From assembly GCA_039812545.1 (NCBI GenBank), contig JBDIAR010000123.1:1-10727 (forward strand): a DNA stretch of 10,727 nucleotides. The letters are read 5' to 3'. Each line of letters starts with the position of its first letter. The stretch's first letter is position 1. Positions 1-5,441 of this stretch are shown here, piece after piece. This stretch comes from JBDIAR01 sp039812545. GTDB lineage: Bacteria; Actinomycetota; Actinomycetes; Actinomycetales; Dermatophilaceae. Under the pieces are notes generated by a model. That model searched no databases. It saw only the letters and a program-made list of their open reading frames with translations, and had not been told where the DNA came from. The position numbers and the translations under genes are program-made.

Positions 1-174
1 GGGGCCGATCGGTGGGGGGACGGGCATTGGCCGATGGGTCCACGGGCCACCTCCTTGATCGAGGTGCCACTCTGGCATACGACAAGGCGGTGCCTCAGCG
101 CTCATCCACAGGCCGCCGGAAACCTCCCCGCCACCCGCAACGCCCTGTGGATCGGCAGCCCCGAACCCCAACGG
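1..174. other. Non-coding left edge, no gene recognised
   Basis: I find no protein-like reading frame here; the open frames across it have low-complexity Arg/Pro/Ser composition typical of shadow frames in GC-rich DNA. It holds one copy of the GTATGCC word (reverse orientation, 74-80) and a perfect 9-bp inverted repeat, ATCCACAGG (104-112) with CCTGTGGAT (144-152), separated by 31 bases. The two arms resemble DnaA-box cores, but two sites do not make an origin. The gene beyond the left edge is not visible. Confidence 0.5.
104..152. repeat. Perfect 9-bp inverted repeat with TCCACA cores
   Basis: ATCCACAGG at 104-112 is matched exactly by CCTGTGGAT at 144-152. The TCCACA core is shared with DnaA boxes. 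The pair could be a protein-binding palindrome or a weak RNA hairpin. No flanking AT-rich unwinding region or dnaA/dnaN gene is present. Confidence 0.4.
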
Positions 175-218
175 GCACGGCGGAGGGCGGGTCCCGAAGC
201 ACCCGCCCTCCGCCGTGC
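175..218 (-). terminator. Strong hairpin, probable terminator of the zinc-ribbon gene
   Basis: GCACGGCGGAGGGCGGGT (175-192) and ACCCGCCCTCCGCCGTGC (201-218) form a perfect 18-bp stem around an 8-base loop. It begins 17 bases past the stop of the minus-strand zinc-ribbon gene, the usual place for a terminator. There is no T-run on the exit side, so it would be a U-less actinobacterial-type terminator. Being symmetrical, it could also stop transcription arriving on the plus strand. The geometry is certain; the function is inferred. Confidence 0.75.
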
Positions 219-235
219 TCAGCCGTGCCGAATGA

Positions 236-397
236 TCAGGCCTTGCCGAGAATCCGGTTGAGGTTGGTCCCGCACACCGGGCAGGACCCCTTCGCCATCC
301 GGCGACCGTTCTCGGACACCACGATCTTGCCCTCGGCCTCACGCTTGGCCTTGCACTTCACGCAGTAGAACTCGCCCTTGTAGGTCTCGTCGGACAT
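236..397 (-). CDS. DUF5679 small zinc-ribbon protein
   Basis: This is a 53-residue protein of unknown function. Two CxxC knuckles, C12-x2-C15 (YCVKC) and C39-x2-C42 (CPVCG), can hold one zinc ion in a rubredoxin-like ribbon. The stretch between and after them is basic (K14, K16, K18, R19, R32, R33, K36), suggesting nucleic-acid or ribosome contact; that is inference. The pattern and length match the DUF5679 family, common as a tiny stand-alone gene in Actinobacteria. I chose ATG at 397 because AAGGAG (410 to 405 on minus) lies 7 bases upstream. A frame extension to 445 has no ribosome site and gives unconserved-looking Arg/Pro sequence. The gene is monocistronic: a terminator-like hairpin follows and the crotonase gene diverges upstream. 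Confidence 0.9.
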   Translation of the reverse strand: MSDETYKGEFYCVKCKAKREAEGKIVVSENGRRMAKGSCPVCGTNLNRILGKA

Positions 398-512
398 TCG
401 ATCTCTCCTTGTGGGCCGACACGTAGGTCCGGCACGTAGCGTCACTGCCTGGCCCCTGGCAGGGGTCCACAGCCGCCGTCCGCACAGCTACGCCGTGCTC
501 GGTGGCATCCCA

Positions 513-518
513 ACCTTA
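513..518 (-). promoter_or_regulatory. Possible -10 box of the zinc-ribbon gene
   Basis: On the minus strand the hexamer is TAAGGT, a TAnnnT-type -10 identical to the one in front of the initiator tRNA at 10589-10594. No convincing TTGACA-like -35 lies 15-18 bases upstream, so the call rests on the -10 alone. It would give a leader of roughly 110 bases before the ATG at 397. Confidence 0.35.
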
Positions 519-583
519 GACGACCGACCGACGAAACCGGGTACCTCGCCGCTTCCCGGGCCCCGCGTGGCGCGTGCGGTCCG

Positions 584-699
584 GACACCGCGGTGGCGGC
601 GAACCCGGTGTCGGTGGCGCCGGGTAGCCTGCCCGAAGTGGGTTCGACCCACCCCACTGACCCGGGGGCAACGGGTCACACACCCCGGAGCAACGGGTC
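584..699 (+). promoter_or_regulatory. Repeat-rich promoter/operator region of the crotonase gene
   Basis: A plausible -10, TAGCCT, lies at 625-630; no clear -35 is seen. Around it are several symmetric elements: GACACCG (584-590) paired with CGGTGTC (606-612), containing the palindrome CACCGCGGTG (586-595); GTGGGT (638-643) paired with ACCCAC (647-652); TGACCCG (658-664) paired with CGGGTCA (672-678); and a direct repeat GCAACGGGTC at 668-677 and 690-699, exactly 22 bases apart. The first pair would flank the -35 region and the rest would fall in the 5' leader. This fits binding of a dimeric repressor or a structured leader. The repeats are real; their role is inference. Confidence 0.4.
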
Positions 700-720
700 C
701 GGATCAGTGAGAGGACGGCC

Positions 721-1623
721 ATGCCCGACACCCCAGCCGAGCGTCGTGATTCCGACTGGCAAGCCGACCAGCCCGCCGACCAGCAGACCGATCGGTGGGC
801 CGAGCGGACCGGCGGATGGGCCGGGGATTGGCCGGATCTGCGGGCCGAGGCCAGGGCGGTCGGCGATGCGGTGGTGGCCGTGATCACCTTGAACCTGCCC
901 GACAAGCGCAACGCGATGTCCGACCCGATGACCGCTTCCTGGCGCCAGGTGATGACCGAACTCGCCCGTGATCGGCGGGTCGCGGCCGTCGTCGTGACCG
1001 GTGCCGGGCCCGCGTTCTGCGCCGGAGGCGACCTGAGCTGGCTGGCCGGCGACCCGGACGCGACCGTCGACACGTTGCGGACCAAGATGCTCGCGTTCTA
1101 TCGATCCTGGTTGACGATCAAGTCCCTCGAGGTCCCCACGATCGCGGCGATCAACGGGGCGGCGATCGGCGCCGGACTGGCCGTCGCCCTCGCGTGTGAC
1201 ATCCGGTATGCCGCGCAGGACGCGCGTCTGGCCGTCCCGTTCACCTCGCTGGGCTTGCACCCGGGGATGGCGACCACCTGGTCGCTACCGGATGTCGTCG
1301 GGCCGGCGATCGCCCGCGACATGCTGCTGACCGGACGCGCGGTGACCGGCGCCGAGGCGGTCGGCCTGGGTCTGGCGTCGGCGGCATACCCGGCGCCGGA
1401 TCTGCTTCCGGCCGCCCTGGCGGCCGCCGACCGGGTGGCCTCCGCGGCTCCGATCGCCACCCGCCTGACCACCTTGGCGCTGCGCGACGGCGGGCACGCC
1501 ACCTTCGAGGCGGCGCTGGCCTGGGAGGCACTGGCCCAACCGATCACGATGGCCACGGCCGACCTGCACGAGGGCCTGGCGGCCGTCGCGGCCCGGCGAC
1601 CCGCCCGGTTCACCGGCCGATGA
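721..1623 (+). CDS. Crotonase-fold enoyl-CoA hydratase/isomerase family protein
   Basis: 300 residues, from ATG 721 with GAGAGGA (709-715) five bases upstream. The crotonase fold starts near residue 39. Hallmarks are NLPDKRNAM (58-66), the acyl-CoA/oxyanion-hole loop GAGPAFCAGGDL (94-105), and the signature PTIAAINGAAIGAGLAVALACD (139-160) whose glycine backbone completes the oxyanion hole. Aligned by eye to mitochondrial enoyl-CoA hydratase, the two acid/base glutamates (Glu144 and Glu164 in rat) become Ala154 and Phe174. A hydratase mechanism is therefore doubtful; an isomerase, hydrolase or acyl-CoA-binding role is possible. The first ~38 residues are a Gln/Asp/Trp-rich extension not usual for the family. 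The gene is alone on its strand and convergent with the Nudix gene 60 bases away. Family assignment is firm; substrate unknown. Confidence 0.9.
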   Translation: MPDTPAERRDSDWQADQPADQQTDRWAERTGGWAGDWPDLRAEARAVGDAVVAVITLNLPDKRNAMSDPMTASWRQVMTELARDRRVAAVVVTGAGPAFCAGGDLSWLAGDPDATVDTLRTKMLAFYRSWLTIKSLEVPTIAAINGAAIGAGLAVALACDIRYAAQDARLAVPFTSLGLHPGMATTWSLPDVVGPAIARDMLLTGRAVTGAEAVGLGLASAAYPAPDLLPAALAAADRVASAAPIATRLTTLALRDGGHATFEAALAWEALAQPITMATADLHEGLAAVAARRPARFTGR

Positions 1624-1643
1624 CGGTCGACGGCGCACCCGGG

Positions 1644-1661
1644 GACACGACGCACCGTGTC
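1644..1661. terminator. Weak hairpin between convergent genes
   Basis: GACACG (1644-1649) and CGTGTC (1656-1661) form a 6-bp stem with a 6-base loop in the 60-base gap between the ends of the crotonase and Nudix genes. There is no T-run on either side. It may act as a weak bidirectional stop; no better candidate exists in the gap. Confidence 0.25.
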
Positions 1662-1683
1662 GGCCTTCCGGGACGGCGACCGA

Positions 1684-2259
1684 CTATCCGCGGAACCGAT
1701 GTACGGCGCGGGCGACAAACTCCGGTAGATCGGCCGCACCGTCCGCCGGCAGGGCGTCGATCGGCCACCATCGCACGTCGTGGGACTCGTCGCTGACCCG
1801 GGGGCGGGCCCCGTCGTCTACCTGGGCGACATAGCGGATGTCCAGATGTTCGTGGCACCGTCCGAAATCGCCCGCCAGGGTATGCCGGCTGAGTTCGACG
1901 ATGGCGGGTTCGAGGACCAGCGCGATCCCCGACTCCTCGTGCGCCTCCCGGGCCGCGGCGCTCGGGACGTCCTCGTCGACGGGGTCGAAGTGTCCGCCGA
2001 ACTGGAACCACAGGTCGGCACGCCGGTGATGGGTGAGCAGTACCGCATCCAGGGAGGTGTTGACCACCAGGGCGCTCGCGGTGAAGTGGGATCGCGGACC
2101 GGCCTTGCTCATCGCGTCGGGGTGCCGGGCCAGGTGTTCCAGGAAGTCCATGGCCAGCGCTTCCTGCCGCGGGTCCGGCGGCTGCCAGTCGCGCAGCCGC
2201 CAGAGCAGGTCGTCGTGCAGGCGCCGCAACCCCCCGGGCAGTCCGTCCTGCGGCGTCAC
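1684..2259 (-). CDS. Nudix hydrolase
   Basis: 191 residues. The Nudix helix runs from G88-G89 to I112: GGHFDPVDE followed by seven residues and REAHEESGI (104-112). It binds the Mg2+/Mn2+ that hydrolyses a nucleoside diphosphate linked to another moiety. The spacing from G89 to the first Glu is one residue longer than the textbook GX5E, as I recall for the GGHxDPxD subgroup. Before it lies SHFTASALVVN (57-67), the first strand of the fold. The start is GTG at 2259: an in-frame TGA lies 13-15 bases upstream on minus, GAGGTGA is correctly placed, and the only later start (M37) would cut a well-formed N-terminal helix. It lies 60 bases downstream of the DUF2342 gene and may be cotranscribed. The substrate cannot be read from sequence. 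Confidence 0.88.
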   Translation of the reverse strand: MTPQDGLPGGLRRLHDDLLWRLRDWQPPDPRQEALAMDFLEHLARHPDAMSKAGPRSHFTASALVVNTSLDAVLLTHHRRADLWFQFGGHFDPVDEDVPSAAAREAHEESGIALVLEPAIVELSRHTLAGDFGRCHEHLDIRYVAQVDDGARPRVSDESHDVRWWPIDALPADGAADLPEFVARAVHRFRG

Positions 2260-2316
2260 CCCGTCACCTCGTCACCTCGTCACCCCATCACCCGATCGCC
2301 TCGGCACCCGATCACG
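2254..2316. repeat. 8-bp tandem repeat over the Nudix start
   Basis: CGTCACC recurs at exact 8-base steps at 2254, 2262, 2270 and 2278, then as CATCACC at 2286. More diverged units follow at 2294 (GATCGCC), 2302 (CGGCACC) and 2310 (GATCACG). On the minus strand each unit reads GGTGACG, so it supplies a Shine-Dalgarno-like GAGGTGA, a GTG and a TGA. The array fills the gap between the DUF2342 stop and the Nudix coding region and includes the Nudix GTG itself. Copy-number slippage here would alter translation initiation; that consequence is inference. Confidence 0.8.
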
Positions 2317-2319
2317 ACG

Positions 2320-3786
2320 TCAGCCCGGCGTACCCGGCATACCCGGCCGGTCCGACTCGCCGCCGTCGGCCTCCCGCAGGATGTCGGCCAGCACCGCGTC
2401 CAGATCGTCCGTCGTACTCGACGCCGCTCCGCCGCCGCGCAACCGGTCCAGGTAACCGAACGGGTCGTCCAGGTCGGCGGCGGTCGGGGCCACATCGGGG
2501 TGGGCCCAGCCGGAATCCCGCAACTGCTCCCCGCCGGCATCCTGGAGGAGCTGCCACAGGCGCAGCGCCTCCCGCTGCCGCTTGGGTTCGAGGTGCAGCC
2601 CGACCAGGCCGGCGAAGGTCTTGCTCGCGGCCCCACCGATCCGTCGGCGCCGCGCGGACTCGGCCAGGGCGTCGGCGTGGGGGAGTCGGCCCGTGACCGC
2701 CTGGCTGGTGACTTGATCGACCCAGCCCTCGGCGAGCGCGAGGTAGGTTTCCAGCCGTGTCAGGGCGGCACTTTGTTCGGCGGTCGGCTGCGGGTGGAAC
2801 AGATGCGAGCCGAGGGCCTCCTGCAGCGCGGCCGGATCGCTCGGATCGATCGAGCGCACGGTTTCCTCGATGGCGTCGGTATCGATCGTGATGTGCCGGG
2901 CGTAGTCCTCGACGGCGGTGAGCAGTTGCGGGCCGAGCCACGGGACGGCGGCGAAGAGCGTCGCCCGGGCGGCCTCACGGACCGCGCAGTAGATCCGGCA
3001 TTCGGTGCGTTCGATCTCCAACCCGTCCGCGAATTCGTCCACCGCGGTCGGCAACAACCCGATCGTCCCGGCCGGCACGAGCGGCAACCCGGTCTCCGTC
3101 GCGGTCACCAGATCGCCGGCCAGCGCACCGACGGCCTGCCCGGTCTGGATCGCGAACATCTGCGCGCCCATCCGGCGCATCATCGGCCCCATCTGCCGGG
3201 CGAACCCGGCCGGATCCATCCCACCGAGCAACTGCGCGACCGCCGGATCGGACGCCACGTCGAGTTCCCCGAGCCGGCCGAGTTGGCTGGCGGTGGCGTT
3301 CTCGATGGCCGCGGCCACCCCGGTCGCGACCGGTTCGGTGATCCGCAGCCAGGTCGCCATCGTCGCCTCGACCCACTGCGCCCGGCTGTATGCCTGCGCC
3401 GGTCCGGTCGCGATGTCGAACGTCGTCATCGGATCGAGCCACATCCGGGCAATCCCGACCGCCTCGGCGACCGCGCCCTCCTGCGCGGCGCCCACGGTGT
3501 CATTGGTCGTCGGATCAGCCGAGACCACCTTGCGGGCGATGTCGCCGGCCAGCGCCGCCCGGTCGGGGGCACCGCCACCTCCGGGTGCGAAGATCGTCCG
3601 CAGTTGGGCCTCCATCGCGGCCATCGTCCGAGGGTCGGCGGGATCGATGCCCATCGCCTTGAACGCCGCCGCCAACTCGGGCTGGTCCGATCCCTCCTGG
3701 AGGAATCGACGCACCATCTCCCCGAACCGTCTCGGATCGAGCGGCTCGCCGGGGTCGGCCGGGACGCCCTGGGGATCGTCGGGCAC
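2320..3786 (-). CDS. DUF2342 'zinc-dependent metalloprotease' family protein (Rv3195-like)
   Basis: 488 residues. Supporting features are the N-terminal DPRRFGEMVRRFLQ helix (18-30), a central region with GLPLVPAGTIGLLPTAVDEFADGLEI (233-258), FAAVPWLGPQLLTAVEDYAR (278-297), LALAEGWVDQVT (349-360) and RIGGAASKTFAGLVGLHLEPKR (382-403), all typical of DUF2342/Zincin_2. The helix that should carry the zinc-binding HExxH reads R270-E-A-A-R274. As I recall, related proteins keep at least the second His, so metal binding and activity are doubtful. Codon 274 is CGG, two changes from a His codon, so a single base error does not explain it. No signal peptide is seen; it is probably cytoplasmic. The start is GTG at 3786 with AAGGAG five bases upstream; a longer frame to 3942 encodes the 18-bp repeat and is probably untranslated. 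It diverges from the SDR-MoaE-PDZ operon. Confidence 0.88.
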   Translation of the reverse strand: MPDDPQGVPADPGEPLDPRRFGEMVRRFLQEGSDQPELAAAFKAMGIDPADPRTMAAMEAQLRTIFAPGGGGAPDRAALAGDIARKVVSADPTTNDTVGAAQEGAVAEAVGIARMWLDPMTTFDIATGPAQAYSRAQWVEATMATWLRITEPVATGVAAAIENATASQLGRLGELDVASDPAVAQLLGGMDPAGFARQMGPMMRRMGAQMFAIQTGQAVGALAGDLVTATETGLPLVPAGTIGLLPTAVDEFADGLEIERTECRIYCAVREAARATLFAAVPWLGPQLLTAVEDYARHITIDTDAIEETVRSIDPSDPAALQEALGSHLFHPQPTAEQSAALTRLETYLALAEGWVDQVTSQAVTGRLPHADALAESARRRRIGGAASKTFAGLVGLHLEPKRQREALRLWQLLQDAGGEQLRDSGWAHPDVAPTAADLDDPFGYLDRLRGGGAASSTTDDLDAVLADILREADGGESDRPGMPGTPG

Positions 3787-3953
3787 GGTGTCTCCTTCGT
3801 GAGGGCTGCTGGTTCGTGCGGGTTGGCTGGTTCGTGCGGGTTGGCTGGTTGGCGGGGTGGCTGAAACTCTGCTGAGGTCTGGCGGAGCCTGACGCACCGC
3901 GCAGACGGCATACGTGACAATGTCCGTGTCCAAGACAACCACGCGGAGGCCCG
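3787..3953. promoter_or_regulatory. Divergent promoter region between DUF2342 gene and SDR operon
   Basis: These 167 bases must hold the start signals for both the minus-strand DUF2342 gene and the plus-strand SDR-moaE-PDZ operon. The SDR Shine-Dalgarno GGAGG sits at 3945-3949. I see no hexamer pair good enough to call for either direction. The region also holds an 18-bp tandem repeat (3811-3862) and one GTATGCC word in reverse orientation (3907-3913). Confidence 0.45.
3811..3862. repeat. 18-bp tandem repeat, two exact copies plus a partial
   Basis: GGTTCGTGCGGGTTGGCT occurs at 3811-3828 and 3829-3846, followed by a shortened, diverged copy at 3847-3862 (GGTTGGCGGGGTGGCT). It lies 25 bases upstream of the DUF2342 start codon, in its probable leader, between promoter and ribosome site. 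It may be a slippage product or a binding array. Confidence 0.85.
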
Positions 3954-5000
3954 TTGAGTTCCCGTCGTCCGCAGCGCTTCGCCGAGCCGGGGCGCAGCAA
4001 CGTCGTGTTGGCCGGTGCGGATTCGCCGGTCGGGGCGGCGCTGTCGCGCGCCCTGGAGCCGGTATGCCGGCTCGTGACGGTCTCGTCGGACGTCCTGGAC
4101 GCCCCCTGTGTCGACGAGCTGCGCGGCGCGGCCGTCCTGGTCTGGCCGGCGCACACCGCCGATCTGGCCGGGCACGGCGCCGTGCGCGCGGCGCAGCGGC
4201 GTGCCCAGATCCAGCGTCGCACCAGGTCGGCGGTGCTGTCGGCGGCCGCCGCGGGCCTGGAGCATCTCGTGGTCGTCACCTCGGCCATGGTGTACGGCGC
4301 GTCGGCCGACAACCCGGTGCCGCTGCGCGAGGACGCCCCGCTGCGTGCCGAACTCGACGACGGGCTCGTCGGCGACCTGCTGGCCGTCGAAGAGGTCCTC
4401 GCCGCCGCCCGGGTCGACCACCCCGACCTGTTGGTCACCAGCGTCCGCCCGGCCGCGGTGGCCGGGCCCGGGGCCGACACGATGATCTCCCGGCACTTCC
4501 AGGCGCCGCGGCTGCTCGTCGCCAAGGGTCGGACCATGCAGTGGCAGTTCTGCCATCTCGACGATCTGGGTTCGGCGGTGGCCGCCGTTGTCCGCGATCG
4601 CCTCGCCCCGGTCGTCGCCGTCGCCGCCGACGGCGCGCTCAGCCAAGAGCAGGTCGAGACGATCTCCGGGCTGCGCCGCATCGAAATCCCCGAACAGGTG
4701 GCCCTCGGGACGGCCGCCCGGCTGCACCGCGTCGGGGTGCTGCCCGCGCCCGCGGGAGACCTGGCGTATGCCATCCACCCGTGGGTCGTCGACGCGCAGC
4801 TCTTGCGCGAGCACGGCTGGGTGGCCGGGTTCGACAACCTCACGGCATTCGAGGCGCTGTTGGAGGCCGGCCGCGGTCGACACGCGGTCGGTGGCCGGCG
4901 GTTGGATCGCAAAGAGGCCGCCCTCGGCGCCGCGAGCGCCGCGGTCGCCCTGGTCGGCACCGCCGCGCTGTTGCGTCAGGCGCGTGGACGAAGGAGCTGA
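3954..5000 (+). CDS. Atypical extended SDR (NAD-dependent epimerase/dehydratase family) with C-terminal anchor
   Basis: 348 residues. A Rossmann start, NVVLAGADSPVGAAL (16-30), binds a dinucleotide, but the central Gly of GxxGxxG is Ser24. HLVVVTSAMVYGAS (104-117) is the strand and Ser loop of extended SDRs, and SVRPAAVAGPGADT (163-176) and FCHLDDLGSAVA (199-210) are typical later motifs. The catalytic YxxxK appears to be absent: at the expected place the sequence is LVGDLLAVEE (138-147), with Val139 for Tyr and Leu143 for Lys. The C-terminus has a hydrophobic segment (about 323-340) followed by RQARGRR, suggesting a tail anchor with a cytoplasmic basic end. The start is TTG at 3954 with GGAGG four bases upstream. 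It is the first gene of a tight operon with MoaE. It may be a nucleotide-sensing or scaffold protein rather than an enzyme; this is inference. Confidence 0.85.
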   Translation: MSSRRPQRFAEPGRSNVVLAGADSPVGAALSRALEPVCRLVTVSSDVLDAPCVDELRGAAVLVWPAHTADLAGHGAVRAAQRRAQIQRRTRSAVLSAAAAGLEHLVVVTSAMVYGASADNPVPLREDAPLRAELDDGLVGDLLAVEEVLAAARVDHPDLLVTSVRPAAVAGPGADTMISRHFQAPRLLVAKGRTMQWQFCHLDDLGSAVAAVVRDRLAPVVAVAADGALSQEQVETISGLRRIEIPEQVALGTAARLHRVGVLPAPAGDLAYAIHPWVVDAQLLREHGWVAGFDNLTAFEALLEAGRGRHAVGGRRLDRKEAALGAASAAVALVGTAALLRQARGRRS

Positions 5001-5003
5001 GTC

Positions 5004-5441
5004 GTGGCGGTCGTGTTGTCCGAGATCGGTACCGCACCCCTGGACGTCGGGGCGGTCCTGGCCGCCGTGAGCAGTCCGCACGCCGGCGGGATCGCGCTGT
5101 TCGTCGGGACCGTGCGCGACCACGACCACGCGAGCGCCGTCGCGGAGTTGGAGTACACCGCGCACCCCGGCGCCGCTGCAGAACTGCGCCGGGTCTGCGA
5201 GGAGGTCGCCGCGCGGGCCTGGCCCGACCTGGACGGTCACGAGCTGCGGCTGGCCGCGATCCACCGGATCGGGCCGTTGCAGATCGGCGACCTCGCGGTC
5301 GTCGTCGCCGCGGCCGCCCCGCACCGGGAGGCGGCCTTCCTGGCCTGTCGGGCGTTGATCGACGAACTCAAGGAGAAGGTGCCGATCTGGAAGCACCAGC
5401 GTTTCGCCGACGGCTCGCAGGAGTGGGTGGGCTGCCCGTGA
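5004..5441 (+). CDS. moaE: Molybdopterin synthase catalytic (large) subunit MoaE
   Basis: 145 residues, the usual size. MoaE works with the sulfur carrier MoaD to add two sulfurs to cyclic pyranopterin monophosphate, making molybdopterin for the molybdenum cofactor. Visible motifs are FVGTVRDHD (33-41), with R38 matching the conserved Arg39 of E. coli MoaE; LEYTAHP (49-55); HRIGPLQIGDLAVVV (87-101); PHREAAF (106-112); and LKEKVPIWKHQ (122-132), where K123 and K130 have the same 7-residue spacing as E. coli Lys119 and Lys126. The start is GTG at 5004 with AAGGAG (4991-4996) seven bases upstream, three bases after the SDR stop. Its stop overlaps the start of the PDZ/Lon gene as GTGA. No moaD, moaA or moaC is in the window, so a partner must come from elsewhere. 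Confidence 0.95.
   Translation: MAVVLSEIGTAPLDVGAVLAAVSSPHAGGIALFVGTVRDHDHASAVAELEYTAHPGAAAELRRVCEEVAARAWPDLDGHELRLAAIHRIGPLQIGDLAVVVAAAAPHREAAFLACRALIDELKEKVPIWKHQRFADGSQEWVGCP

Noticed and set aside
104..152. Replication origin suggested by two DnaA-box-like sequences
   Set aside because: There are only two imperfect boxes, no AT-rich stretch, and no dnaA, dnaN or gyrase gene nearby.
668..699. CRISPR-like array from the repeated GCAACGGGTC
   Set aside because: There are only two short copies 22 bases apart, with no further units and no cas genes.
1780..3864. 694-residue open frame on plus opposite the Nudix and DUF2342 genes
   Set aside because: It is antisense to two genes with clear family motifs and ribosome sites, and its sequence is low-complexity Arg/Gly/Pro.
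3914..5437. In-frame 508-residue extension upstream of the PDZ/Lon protein
   Set aside because: This part overlaps the SDR and MoaE genes in another frame and is Arg/Gly shadow sequence. The coupled GTG at 5438 is a better start.
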